Positions 8,725 to 16,705 are shown, numbered from the stretch's first letter. The stretch: DNA of 64,000 nucleotides from JAGSPQ01 sp038206395 (GCA_038206395.1 JBBRAX010000032.1:1-64000), one strand, 5' to 3'. The notes: a model not told the origin generated them from the sequence alone. Made by a program: numbers and translations.

Positions 8725-9573
8725 TTGCCTGACCGAACGATTCTGAAGTGGGAGCCCGTGCTGCCCCGCGACCAGCCCCGCGGCGAGCTCGACCTCACCT
8801 GGCGGTGGAAGGCCGTCGTCGGCCGCGCGAAGGAATGCGACGTGCCGCTGAAGCACCCGTCGATTCCGCTGCGCCACGGCTGCTTCGCGCGGCTGCAGAA
8901 TGTCTGGTTTGTCGAGAACTACGACACCGCCCACGGCATCTACGTTCGCGGGAAGCGCGTGATGCTCGAGGCGGTGCACGGCAACGACGTCGACTTCGCG
9001 ATGCTGGTGCGGTTCCGGCTGCAGACGGTGCCGATGCCCGCGGAAGAGGCGGCGTTTCGCGAGGCGATTCGTGCTGGTCCGAACGATGACGGGCGGTACC
9101 TGGTCTACGCCGACTGGTTGCTCGAGCAGGGCGAGCCGCTGGGCCAGTGGATGGTGTCCCCGATTCTGCCTGAGGCGCCGCTGCTCGGGCCGCTGAAGTC
9201 GCCCGGCATCGCGATCACCTTTCGCCACGGCTTCTTCGACACGGTGAAGGTGCGCACGTCGTCGGCGACCTTCTCGAAGGCCGGAATCTTCGCCGAGGTC
9301 CTCACGCACCCCCTCGCCGCGTTTCTGCAGACGCTGGAAGTCGACGCGGTGCTGCTGCAGCAAGAGAGCCCGGCGATCGCCGCTGAGAACTGGGTCGACT
9401 GGTTGTTCGAGGCGCTGCTCCCTTCCGCGCCCGCGACGCTGCGGCACTTGAAGGTCCGGCTGCCGCTCCACAAGGGCGCGCGCTTCGAGAACGAGCTCAA
9501 GGCGCTGAAGCGCAAAGCGCCGCAATTGCAGACGCCCTTCGACCGTCTGTTCACCGAGGGAGCGCTGACGTGA
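8725..9573 (+). CDS. FHA-like / TIGR02996 protein (3 of 3)
   Basis: 282 residues starting at TTG8725, two bases after the previous stop. FHA-like domain: VVGRAKECDVPLKHPSIPLRHG, again without the SRxH serine, and HGIYVRGKRV in place of the S-x-NG loop. It carries the clearest TIGR02996 motif of the three (GRYLVYADWLLEQGEPLGQW), followed by a Leu-rich part (HPLAAFLQTLEVDAVLL). The three proteins share one architecture and probably arose by duplication. The 3' end overlaps the ABC ATPase start by 4 bases, so the pathway link to the exporter is strong. Confidence 0.72.
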   Translation: MPDRTILKWEPVLPRDQPRGELDLTWRWKAVVGRAKECDVPLKHPSIPLRHGCFARLQNVWFVENYDTAHGIYVRGKRVMLEAVHGNDVDFAMLVRFRLQTVPMPAEEAAFREAIRAGPNDDGRYLVYADWLLEQGEPLGQWMVSPILPEAPLLGPLKSPGIAITFRHGFFDTVKVRTSSATFSKAGIFAEVLTHPLAAFLQTLEVDAVLLQQESPAIAAENWVDWLFEALLPSAPATLRHLKVRLPLHKGARFENELKALKRKAPQLQTPFDRLFTEGALT

Positions 9574-10442
9574 CCGCGGCAATCGAGGCGATCGGGCTGA
9601 GCAAGACGTTCACCCGGCTCTTCGGCGCGCCGCATCCGGCCCTTCGCCCGCTGACGCTCACCATTCCGCAGGGCAGCGCGTTCGGGCTGATCGGCCCCAA
9701 CGGGGCGGGGAAGACGACCTTCATCAAGCTGCTGCTGGGCGTCGCGCGGCCGACCGAGGGTGAGGTTCGCGTGCTCGGCAGCAACCCCGAAGACCGCGCC
9801 GTGCGCTCGCGCATCGGCTACCTGCCCGAACGCCTGCACCTGCCGGACGCGTGGACGCCGTTGCAGTTCCTCGCCTCGGTCGCGCGGCTCAAAGAGGTTG
9901 CCACCGAGCCTGCGCTGCTCGAGCGCGTCGGCCTTGGCGATTCGGTGTCGCGAAAGATTGGCGGCTTCTCGAAGGGCATGCGGCAGCGCCTCGGGCTCGC
10001 GATCGCGCTGCTCGGCCGGCCCGAGCTCTTGATTCTCGACGAGCCCACCGACGGCATCGACCCGCTCGGCCGCGTCGACGTGCGGCGCATTCTGCTCGAA
10101 GAGAAGGCCCGCGGAGCGACCGTGCTGCTCAACTCCCACCTTCTGGCCGAGACCGAGCGCGTCTGCGATCGCGTCGGCATTCTTCACCACGGGCAGTTGG
10201 TGCGCGAGGGCACGCTCGCGTCGCTCACGGCGCAGCGCGAAGGCTTTATGGTGAAGCTCTCGGGCGGAACTCCTGCGGCGTGCGGGTTCGTCGCGGAAGG
10301 CGATCGCTGGCGGTTTCCGACGCCCGACTCGGTGGCGCTGAACGCGTCGCTGGCCGCGGCGCAGCAGAGTGGCTCGCTGATTCTCGAGGTGTTGCCGCGA
10401 TCGATGGACCTCGAAGACGTGCTGGCCGAGGCGACGCGATGA
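9570..10442 (+). CDS. ABC transporter ATP-binding protein
   Basis: 290 residues. Walker A is GPNGAGKTT (about residues 42-50), the signature region is GGFSKGMRQRLGLA, Walker B is LLILDEPTDGIDP and the switch His is in LLNSHLL. This is the ABC-2-type exporter ATPase pattern (DRA subfamily-like), with a C-terminal regulatory extension of ~80 residues. GTG9570 overlaps the previous stop; the product pairs with the permease that starts in its own stop codon. The substrate is not evident. Confidence 0.9.
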   Translation: MTAAIEAIGLSKTFTRLFGAPHPALRPLTLTIPQGSAFGLIGPNGAGKTTFIKLLLGVARPTEGEVRVLGSNPEDRAVRSRIGYLPERLHLPDAWTPLQFLASVARLKEVATEPALLERVGLGDSVSRKIGGFSKGMRQRLGLAIALLGRPELLILDEPTDGIDPLGRVDVRRILLEEKARGATVLLNSHLLAETERVCDRVGILHHGQLVREGTLASLTAQREGFMVKLSGGTPAACGFVAEGDRWRFPTPDSVALNASLAAAQQSGSLILEVLPRSMDLEDVLAEATR

Positions 10443-11275
10443 GGACCACGCTTCATGTCGCGCGTGACTTGCTGCGCGAGGCGCTGGCCCGGAAGTGGGT
10501 GCTCGGGTTGCTCATCGGCATCACCTTCGTGCTCGCGCTGCTCGGCCTCTTCCTGCGCCTCGACGTGGTCGACGGGGCGATCGCCGGCAGCAAGCTCTTC
10601 GGCGCCATCATCTCGGAAGACATCGTGTCGACCGACAAGGCGATGCGACCCGTCTACATGGCGGCCGCGGGCATCGGCTTCTTCGGCGGCGCGCTCTTCC
10701 TCGCCATCGCATGCAGCGACTTTGCTCCGAGCCTGTTGTCGCCTGGGCGGATCGAGCACCTGCTGTCATTGCCCGTCTCGCGGTGGCAGCTGTTGCTGGG
10801 TACGTACCTGGGCGTGCTCACGCTGTCGGCGGGCTGCACCGCGTACGGCGCGCTGGGGGTGACCGTGGTGTTCGGGCTGAAGACGGGGTTCTGGACGACG
10901 TCGCTGCTCGCGGGCTCGCTGCTGGGCGTGGTCGGGTTCTGCGCGCTCTACGCCGCGATGCTCACCACGGCGTTCTTCGTTCGCAGCGCGGCCGCGTCGT
11001 CGGCGGTTGGCTTGCTCGTGTTGGTGATGGGCATCGTCTCGAGCACGCGCGAGAAGATCGAAGACGGGCTGGAAGACGGCGTCGGCAAGGTCCTCTTCCA
11101 CTACGGCGTGCAGCCGTTTCCCCAGCTGTGGCGGCTGGCCGTGCAGTGCATCAGCCTGGCGGGTGATGACGGATTCAACGCCGCCGTCACCTGGCGGCTG
11201 GTCGCTGGCGCTTTGATCTTCTCGATGGGCATGCTCGCGGTCGCCGCCTGGCGCTTCGAGCGAAAGGATTTCTGA
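10439..11275 (+). CDS. ABC-2-type permease
   Basis: 278 residues, ATG10439 overlapping the ATPase stop. At least six hydrophobic segments are visible (VLGLLIGITFVLALLGLFL, AAGIGFFGGALFLAIA, LLGTYLGVLTL, LLAGSLLGVVGFCALYAAML, AVGLLVLVMGIVSS, AGALIFSMGMLAVAAW). The motif SPGRIEHLLSLPVSRWQLLLGTYL is the typical ABC-2 cytoplasmic coupling region. It is the membrane half of the exporter in the FHA/TIGR02996 operon. Confidence 0.85.
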   Translation: MRTTLHVARDLLREALARKWVLGLLIGITFVLALLGLFLRLDVVDGAIAGSKLFGAIISEDIVSTDKAMRPVYMAAAGIGFFGGALFLAIACSDFAPSLLSPGRIEHLLSLPVSRWQLLLGTYLGVLTLSAGCTAYGALGVTVVFGLKTGFWTTSLLAGSLLGVVGFCALYAAMLTTAFFVRSAAASSAVGLLVLVMGIVSSTREKIEDGLEDGVGKVLFHYGVQPFPQLWRLAVQCISLAGDDGFNAAVTWRLVAGALIFSMGMLAVAAWRFERKDF

Positions 11276-11276
11276 C

Positions 11277-12368
11277 ATGGCTACGAAGAAGAAGGCGCGA
11301 TGGCCCTGGCTGGTGTTGGCGGCGCTGCTCTTCGCCTTGGGCGCGTGGCTGATGTCGGGCAGCGAAGAGCTCGAGACGAAGAAAGAGAAGAAGGTGTCGC
11401 TGCCGCGATACATGACGTCGACCGAGCGAAAGCGAAATGACGACCGGCGCACGATGCCAGCGGTGCTGATGCCCGAGGTGGCTGGGAAGACGGAGAAGCA
11501 GGTGCGCGACCCGGTGCTCGCGGGGATGCCGTCGGTGGTGAAGAAGGCGGCGGTCGTCATCGAGGCGAATGCGATCCGGAACTCGGACCTGGGCGACCTG
11601 ATGATCGAGTGCATGGTGCCTGCCGAGAACCCGTTGCTCGATCGGATGCTGGACGCGGGCTTCAACCCGATCGAAGGGTTGGATCGCGTTGCGATCGCCG
11701 ACGACGCGCTGATGATTACGGGCGACTTCTCGAAGACGAACTTCGAAGAGCTGACGGGTGCCACAGGGCGGCGCCAGTTCGGCGAGAACTCCGAGATTTA
11801 CACCCGCTATCGCGCGGACGGCGGCACCAGCGGCCAGTTCGCGGTGTGGAAGAATCAGATGATGGTGTTCGGCGACAGCACCGACGAAATCACCACCGTT
11901 CTCGATCGGCTCGACGGGAAGGATGCCGATGGTCCGCGCGCGCTCACCGAGGCGGATGCGTACGGTGAGGTGTACGGAATTCTCAAGCCCGAGGCGTTCT
12001 CGCGCGGCCTCGAGAAAGAGAATCCGCAGCTCGCCGCGCTGCTCAACGAGGCCGCGTCGCAGATCAAGCTGCACGCCGATGTGTCACGCGACGTCGGAGT
12101 CGTCGCCGACATCCAGGGCGTCGACGCGGCCAAGACGCAGGACCTCCGCAAGTCGCTGGGCACCGCGCTGACGCTGATGAAGCTGCAAGCCGAGGCGAAG
12201 GGCGAGAAAGACCGCGCCGAGGTGCTCAGCTTTGCGCGCGTCGAAAAGGCGCGTGACGACGGGGCCAACTTTTCACTCGAGGCCGGGCTTCCCTACGAGG
12301 TCCTCGAGGCGCAGCTGAAGCGCTGCGTCGCCGAGAACCGCGCCAGACGCGCCGACGCAGGGCGGTAG
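11277..12368 (+). CDS. Membrane-anchored periplasmic protein of the FHA-ABC operon
   Basis: 363 residues with a Lys-rich N-terminus followed by one hydrophobic segment (WPWLVLAALLFALGAWLM, about residues 9-26) and no lipobox, so probably an uncleaved anchor with a periplasmic body. The body has no recognised domain; it is rich in charged residues with an alternating strand/helix pattern (GLDRVAIADDALMITGDF, KNQMMVFGDSTDEITTVL). It starts 1 base after the permease stop, so it belongs to the operon, perhaps as an accessory or substrate-contacting factor of the exporter (inference). Confidence 0.7.
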   Translation: MATKKKARWPWLVLAALLFALGAWLMSGSEELETKKEKKVSLPRYMTSTERKRNDDRRTMPAVLMPEVAGKTEKQVRDPVLAGMPSVVKKAAVVIEANAIRNSDLGDLMIECMVPAENPLLDRMLDAGFNPIEGLDRVAIADDALMITGDFSKTNFEELTGATGRRQFGENSEIYTRYRADGGTSGQFAVWKNQMMVFGDSTDEITTVLDRLDGKDADGPRALTEADAYGEVYGILKPEAFSRGLEKENPQLAALLNEAASQIKLHADVSRDVGVVADIQGVDAAKTQDLRKSLGTALTLMKLQAEAKGEKDRAEVLSFARVEKARDDGANFSLEAGLPYEVLEAQLKRCVAENRARRADAGR

Positions 12369-12402
12369 GCCGCGGACACGGAAAGAGGAGGTTGCGGAGT
12401 AG

Positions 12403-12430
12403 CGGTCTCTGGCCCGTAACAGAGCGACCG
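12403..12430 (+). terminator. Weak hairpin after FHA-ABC operon
   Basis: CGGTCTCTG and CAGAGCGACCG can pair with a small bulge across an 8-base loop, 35 bases after the operon's last stop. No U-run follows, so termination is only a possibility. Confidence 0.25.
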
Positions 12431-12444
12431 GCATGATCCGATGT

Positions 12445-12456
12445 TAGGTTACGCCC
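12445..12456 (+). promoter_or_regulatory. Candidate -10 box of a leaderless transcript
   Basis: TAGGTT at 12445-12450 ends 6 bases before the GTG start at 12457 and no Shine-Dalgarno sequence is present. That spacing would place the transcription start at or next to the start codon. No convincing -35 box is seen. Confidence 0.35.
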
Positions 12457-13212
12457 GTGAAAGCGACTGTTCGGCATCTTGCTCGTCCGCCGATTATTGA
12501 AGCCTGCCTCGAGCTGAACGCGAAGTTCGCCAGGCCTCCGACAATGGAAGGCCTCGCGCGACTGGCGAAGCAACTTGAAGCGACATATCCGACGTCACGG
12601 CGACAGCAGGAGTGGATCAGTCACATCGAGCTCGGTGGTTCCCAACCGACAGTGAATAGCGGCGCAATGGTCGAGACGGGGCTCGTCATGACGTCTGGAG
12701 ACGGCGCCCAGGTGCTCCAAGCTCGCATTGATGGAATCCGATTCAGTCGGTTGAAGCCGTATGCCACCTGGGGCAGCTTTCGAGCAGAGGCGGAACGTTT
12801 GTGGAGCGCGTACTCGAGCGCCTTCGAGCCCGAAACCGTCGACCGCATCGCGGTTCGTTACATCAATCGAGTAGAGCTGCCTTCTCCAGTCGACCTCAAA
12901 ACCTACTTTCGAACGGGCCCTGAGATTGCGGCGTCGCTGCCTCAGTTGGTTTCCCAGTTCTTCTTTCGAGCTGTGATCCCCATTACTCCCGCAATCACGG
13001 TGGTGCTCACCCAGATGACCGAGCCCGCGAGCCCAGCGGTCAACCTACTGCCCATCGTTATTGATATCGATGCGTCTATGGTCGGAGTTTTTAGTCCCTC
13101 AAAAGATGAGATGTGGAAGGCCTCTGAGCAGTTGAGGGAAGTGAAGAACAACTGCTTCTTCGAAAGCTTTACCGAAAAGGGACTGGAGCTCTTCGCGGAG
13201 AGTAATCAATGA
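12457..13212 (+). CDS. TIGR04255 family protein
   Basis: 251 residues. The N-terminus LARPPIIEACLELNAKF, the central DRIAVRYINRVELP and the C-terminal half with paired strands (NLLPIVIDIDASMVG) match the pattern of the sporadically distributed TIGR04255 family, whose biochemical role is not established. It is the first gene of a three-gene unit whose base composition is lower in GC than the flanks (two hand-counted 60-base lines in the unit give 52-55% against 67% for a line in the later operon). Sporadic distribution and composition both suggest acquisition by transfer. The next gene starts in its stop codon. Confidence 0.75.
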   Translation: MKATVRHLARPPIIEACLELNAKFARPPTMEGLARLAKQLEATYPTSRRQQEWISHIELGGSQPTVNSGAMVETGLVMTSGDGAQVLQARIDGIRFSRLKPYATWGSFRAEAERLWSAYSSAFEPETVDRIAVRYINRVELPSPVDLKTYFRTGPEIAASLPQLVSQFFFRAVIPITPAITVVLTQMTEPASPAVNLLPIVIDIDASMVGVFSPSKDEMWKASEQLREVKNNCFFESFTEKGLELFAESNQ

Positions 13213-13631
13213 CGCAGATCTTTCAGTGCCCAACGCCGGCCAACTCGCGTGGAATATTGGACTGGAAGCCTTCTGTCTCGACTTCGAGCGAGTCAATTCG
13301 CGAAGTGAAGCGACACTACCTCGGGCCAGCAACGCGCCTTCCGTTCTCTCTCCAGGACTTGTTTGATCAGCTTGTCGCCGAGTGGCTAGCGGGTACCGCG
13401 TTCCTTTCTTCGTCCTCCAAAATTGTGCTGCACCCGTCGTATCAACGCATCGTCGGTCTGGGCGAGCGTGCATTGCCGCTCATCTTCAACCGACTGAGGA
13501 AGGACGACGAGCACTGGGACTCGGCGCTCACGGCTATCACGAGGCAGAATCCGGTTAGCGAAGCTGCCGCAGGTCGGATGGACCTCATCCGCGACGCTTG
13601 GCTGAAGTGGGCAGCCGAAAGAGGGCTCTGA
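13209..13631 (+). CDS. Hypothetical 140-aa protein of TIGR04255 island
   Basis: ATG13209 overlaps the TIGR04255 stop. The C-terminal ~75 residues have a recognisable pattern, SSKIVLHPSYQRIVGLGERALPLIFNRL (given in two parts: HPSYQRIVGLG and ALPLIFNRL), then HWDSALTAITRQNPV and AWLKWAAERG. I recall this pattern from many uncharacterised proteins that sit beside YNCIAWA-type proteins like the next gene; I have no function for it. It is mostly helical, with no signal peptide or membrane segment, so cytoplasmic. Codon use is lower in GC at third positions than in neighbouring operons. Confidence 0.65.
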   Translation: MTQIFQCPTPANSRGILDWKPSVSTSSESIREVKRHYLGPATRLPFSLQDLFDQLVAEWLAGTAFLSSSSKIVLHPSYQRIVGLGERALPLIFNRLRKDDEHWDSALTAITRQNPVSEAAAGRMDLIRDAWLKWAAERGL

Positions 13632-14120
13632 TTGGTCGACTCTCTCGACTCTGGTTTTCCCCGACTTCGCAGTTCCGGCTTCACGCGCACCAGTGAACCA
13701 ACACCCCGGTACAATTGCATTGCTTGGGCAGCAAACGACGACACCATGTGGTGGTGGCCGGCGCCGAATCGTTACTGGCCCCCGGACACCCCAAGGCTCG
13801 AAACGGTTGATTCGTTCGTCGCCGCTTTCGCCACGCTCGGGTATTCGAGGAGCGCCAACGGCGATTTCGTAGCAGGCGTGGAGAAAGTGGCCATCTTTGT
13901 TGATGAGGCGACGATTCCCACCCATGCCTCGCGGCAGCTAGAGAACGGCAGGTGGACGAGCAAACTTGGTAGGGAGATCGACATCGAGCACCACTCCGTC
14001 GAAGGTGTTTGCGGTCCGGCTTACGGTCGAGTGGGGTGTTTTTTGGAGCGACCCCGGGGGAGTTCGGCCCGCCTTCCTCAAACTTCTAAGGAAGGATCGC
14101 TGTCCGACGATCCGACCTAA
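13632..14120 (+). CDS. YNCIAWA-motif protein (DUF7689-like), possible papain-like fold
   Basis: 162 residues from TTG13632, directly after the previous stop. Motifs in order: RYNCIAWAANDD (about residues 26-37), WWWPAPNRYWPP, strand KVAIFVDE, then THASRQLENGRWTSKLG and DIEHH. It resembles the uncharacterised family I know as DUF7689. The order Cys at the start of a helix, then a strand followed by a conserved His, then a further strand is reminiscent of NlpC/P60 or other papain-like hydrolases; this is inference from pattern only. No signal peptide. It ends the low-GC unit and overlaps the end of the convergent zinc peptidase gene by 4 bases. Confidence 0.65.
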   Translation: MVDSLDSGFPRLRSSGFTRTSEPTPRYNCIAWAANDDTMWWWPAPNRYWPPDTPRLETVDSFVAAFATLGYSRSANGDFVAGVEKVAIFVDEATIPTHASRQLENGRWTSKLGREIDIEHHSVEGVCGPAYGRVGCFLERPRGSSARLPQTSKEGSLSDDPT

Positions 14121-14944
14121 CGGGCCGAGAGCTTGAAGGTGTCGCACGCGGCGGGGTCACCCGAATCGTACCCGCGCTTGAACCACTGAACGCGCTGGGC
14201 GGAAGAGCCGTGGGTCCAGCTCTCGGGCTGCACGGAGCCGCGGCCCATCTTCTGAAGCCGGTCGTCACCAATCTGAGAGGCGGCGTTCATCGCCTCCTGG
14301 ATGTCTCCGGTCTCGAGCAGGTTGCGCTGGGCGGTGCTGTGGGCCCAGACGCCGGCATAGCAGTCGGCCTGGAGCTCCATCTTGACGCTCTCGCTGTCGG
14401 CGCCCGTCGCGCGGTTCGCCTTGATGCCCAGCTGGTTCTGCACGTGGTGGCCGACTTCGTGCGCGATGACATACGCCTGCGCGAAGTCGCCGCCCGCGCC
14501 CAGCTTCTTTTCCAGCGTCTGGAAGAAGCCCAGGTCCAGGTACACCTGGCGGTCTGCCGGGCAATAGAAGGGACCAATCGCGCTGTCGCCGTAGCCGCAG
14601 CCCGTCGACGTCGAGTTGCTGAAGATGACCATCTTCGCGCGCTGGTACGACGGCATCTTCTTCGCCCAGGTGCGCTGCACGTCATCGAGCACGAAGGACG
14701 CGTACTGCACCCTCTCATCGGGATTCGCCTGACCTGCGGGCGCCTCGGCCACTGGCTCTTCGGCGCCACGGGACGCGAACAGCTGGAAGGCGCCGAAAGC
14801 GAGCAGGGCGATCAACCCGCCGCCGATGCCGAACCGCGAGGTGATTATCGAGATCAGCCCCAGCGGCAGTCCGCCCCCTCCGCCGCTGGCGCCACCGCGC
14901 CGCACTTCGACGTCATCGCTCTTGTATCCACGGGTCCATTTCAT
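14117..14944 (-). CDS. Neutral zinc metallopeptidase, YpfJ family
   Basis: 275 residues. The start at 14944 gives MKWTRGYKSDDVEVRRG, the usual beginning of this family; a longer GTG/ATG option 6 codons upstream is less likely. A Gly-rich stretch and one membrane helix (GLIALLAFGAFQLF, about residues 44-57) precede a periplasmic peptidase domain with HEVGHH (HEXXH at about 162-166), an upstream CGYGDSAIGPFYCPADRQVYLDL block and QADCYAGVWAH, whose Asp/Glu region supplies further zinc-site residues. Signature residues are all present, so an active enzyme is expected. The physiological substrate of the family is unknown. Confidence 0.92.
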   Translation of the reverse strand: MKWTRGYKSDDVEVRRGGASGGGGGLPLGLISIITSRFGIGGGLIALLAFGAFQLFASRGAEEPVAEAPAGQANPDERVQYASFVLDDVQRTWAKKMPSYQRAKMVIFSNSTSTGCGYGDSAIGPFYCPADRQVYLDLGFFQTLEKKLGAGGDFAQAYVIAHEVGHHVQNQLGIKANRATGADSESVKMELQADCYAGVWAHSTAQRNLLETGDIQEAMNAASQIGDDRLQKMGRGSVQPESWTHGSSAQRVQWFKRGYDSGDPAACDTFKLSAR

Positions 14945-15064
14945 GGTGTCATTCCATTGCAAACGGTCGGCCCGCGTTGCGATCGGGCCTCACCCGGGAC
15001 AAACGGCCCCGCCCTTGCCGGGGAAATCGCAGCGGTTGCTCCTGCTTACAGGGTGGACCGACAG

Positions 15065-15868
15065 ATGCACACAGAACGAAGCATGCGTGCTTCCGTCGCC
15101 ATCGTTTCCGCAGTGTCGCTGTTCTGCACCGGCGCGTTCGGGAGTGAGGCAACTGTGAACGCCGCGCTCGACCGCAAGCCTGTCTCTCCCACGCTCTTCA
15201 CGAGCCTCGGCGACGAAGCTTCGCAGGCCCAGCTGGCCGCGAGCCGCGGAATCGTGCTGCCGGGCGAGCTCGGAAAGGTGGCCCTGTTCGGCACGCTCGC
15301 GCGAGAAAGCTTCGCCGGCGTCTTCAACGAAGGAGGAGGCGCTCCGATGCAGGGCTCGGCCGTCGACCTGTTCACCAACTACGACGGCACCGGCCGCGGC
15401 TTCGGCAGCACGATGGTGAAGGGCAGCTCGACCAACCCCGACCTTCAGGTCTTCGCCGCCTACGACTTCGACGCCAACGTCACCGTCGTCCTCGTCAACG
15501 CTTCCCCCACCGCGCAAGACGCCGTCTCGCTGGGGTTCAAGGGCATCGGGCAGAAGGGTGACTGGCGCGCGTTCGAGCTGAAGGTCGACGGCACCATTGC
15601 CCCCGCGGGCTCGGGCACCCTCTACGAAGCGCTGCTCACCCGCACCGTTCAGCCGTACACCGCCCTGCTGGTCGAGTACCGCCCGGTCGGCGGAATCCTT
15701 CCCGTCTGGGAAGCGCCGAAAGAGGACGTGGTGGTTCCGTCGGGCGCGGTCGTCGAGGCAGACGCGGCGCAGCCGATGGGCTGTTCGGCCGCAGGTGGCA
15801 ACATCGGGTTCCTCGCAATCGCGCTGGTCGCGGTGCTCGCAGTGACCCGCAAGCGGCTCCAGAATTAG
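15065..15868 (+). CDS. Exported GH44-like C-terminal domain protein with MYXO-CTERM tail
   Basis: 267 residues (an ATG at 15083 is an alternative start and gives a tighter signal peptide, MRASVAIVSAVSLFCTGAFG). The body resembles the last part of GH44 endoglucanases: an ALFGTLARESFAG-like segment, LFTNYDGTGRGFGSTMV, then LQVFAAYDFDANVTVVLVN. The (beta/alpha)8 catalytic region is absent, so this is either a domain used on its own or a gene that lost its catalytic part. The C-terminus GCSAAGGNIGFLAIALVAVLAVTRKR (GC, hydrophobic run, TRKR) is a MYXO-CTERM-like sorting signal, implying surface anchoring. The stop overlaps the convergent DUF547 gene by 4 bases. Confidence 0.65.
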   Translation: MHTERSMRASVAIVSAVSLFCTGAFGSEATVNAALDRKPVSPTLFTSLGDEASQAQLAASRGIVLPGELGKVALFGTLARESFAGVFNEGGGAPMQGSAVDLFTNYDGTGRGFGSTMVKGSSTNPDLQVFAAYDFDANVTVVLVNASPTAQDAVSLGFKGIGQKGDWRAFELKVDGTIAPAGSGTLYEALLTRTVQPYTALLVEYRPVGGILPVWEAPKEDVVVPSGAVVEADAAQPMGCSAAGGNIGFLAIALVAVLAVTRKRLQN

Positions 15869-16701
15869 CGCCCGGCGAGTGCCCAGTCGAAAGGCTCGTA
15901 GACGAGCTTGCAGTCCTCGAGCTTCGGGCCGCACGCCTTGTCGAGGTCGCCGCGGGTGTCGCAGCCCGGCCGGTCGAGACACTGTTCGGGCAGAAACGCC
16001 CAGACGAACTGCAGCAGGTTGGTGCGCCCCTCGGGCAGCGCCGCGCGAATGTCGTCCTCGTGCGTCCGGAAAAGCGGCGAGAGGTGCACCCCGTCTTTCG
16101 CGAGCTTCACGTTCCGGTCGTTCTGCACGAACCGCCCGACGGCATCGTTGAGCTGCGCGTCGAGCAGGTCGGCCTGAAACGGTGAGCCGTCGAGTAAGGC
16201 ACAGCCTTTCGCTCCGCAGGCGAGCGCGAAGGGAATCCGCGAGTCGCCCGTCTCCGAGAGAAACCGCCTTTCTACCGACCAGAGCGTGAAGCGCCTGCCG
16301 CCAATCGGCCAGCTGCGCAGCCAATAGAATCGCCGGCCGGTCGCGTCGAGCCGCGCCTCGGCCGCCGCGTCGAGCCCCGCGTCCAGCACCAGCGCATGGT
16401 ACGCGTTCAGCCAGAAGGCCAGCCGGTCGTCCGCCGACGCGAAGAGCTCCGGGTGGTTGATCGGCGAGACCCGCGCCAGCTGCGCGATGAAGTCATCCAG
16501 CCCTGCGCGGTCTTCTTTCAGCGCCGCGTAGTCGACCAGGCCCGAGGGCCCGACGTGCTCGAGCGCCTTCGCGAGCGGCCGGTAATCGAGGCCTGAATCA
16601 CCCGCAGGAACCGACGCCGGAAAATGCCCGTCGACATAAAGCAGCGACAACGCGAAGAGCAGGCTGCAGACGAAGAAGCCGAGCGCGAGCCGCTTGAGCA
16701 A
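15865..16701 (-). CDS. DUF547 domain protein, membrane-anchored
   Basis: 278 residues with an N-terminal signal/anchor (LALGFFVCSLLFALSLLYV). DUF547 signatures are in order: LAFWLNAYHALVL, DSRIPFALACGAKGCALL with paired Cys, and the C-terminal LVYEPFDWALAG. The domain is of unknown function and usually exported; the conserved Asn-Tyr-His and Cys positions suggest an enzymatic fold, not demonstrated. A short Cys-rich insertion (EQCLDRPGCDTRGDLDKACG) precedes the end. It starts 4 bases after the TonB stop, so it is the last gene of a six-gene minus-strand operon. Confidence 0.85.
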   Translation of the reverse strand: MLKRLALGFFVCSLLFALSLLYVDGHFPASVPAGDSGLDYRPLAKALEHVGPSGLVDYAALKEDRAGLDDFIAQLARVSPINHPELFASADDRLAFWLNAYHALVLDAGLDAAAEARLDATGRRFYWLRSWPIGGRRFTLWSVERRFLSETGDSRIPFALACGAKGCALLDGSPFQADLLDAQLNDAVGRFVQNDRNVKLAKDGVHLSPLFRTHEDDIRAALPEGRTNLLQFVWAFLPEQCLDRPGCDTRGDLDKACGPKLEDCKLVYEPFDWALAGR

Positions 16702-16705
16702 AGCG

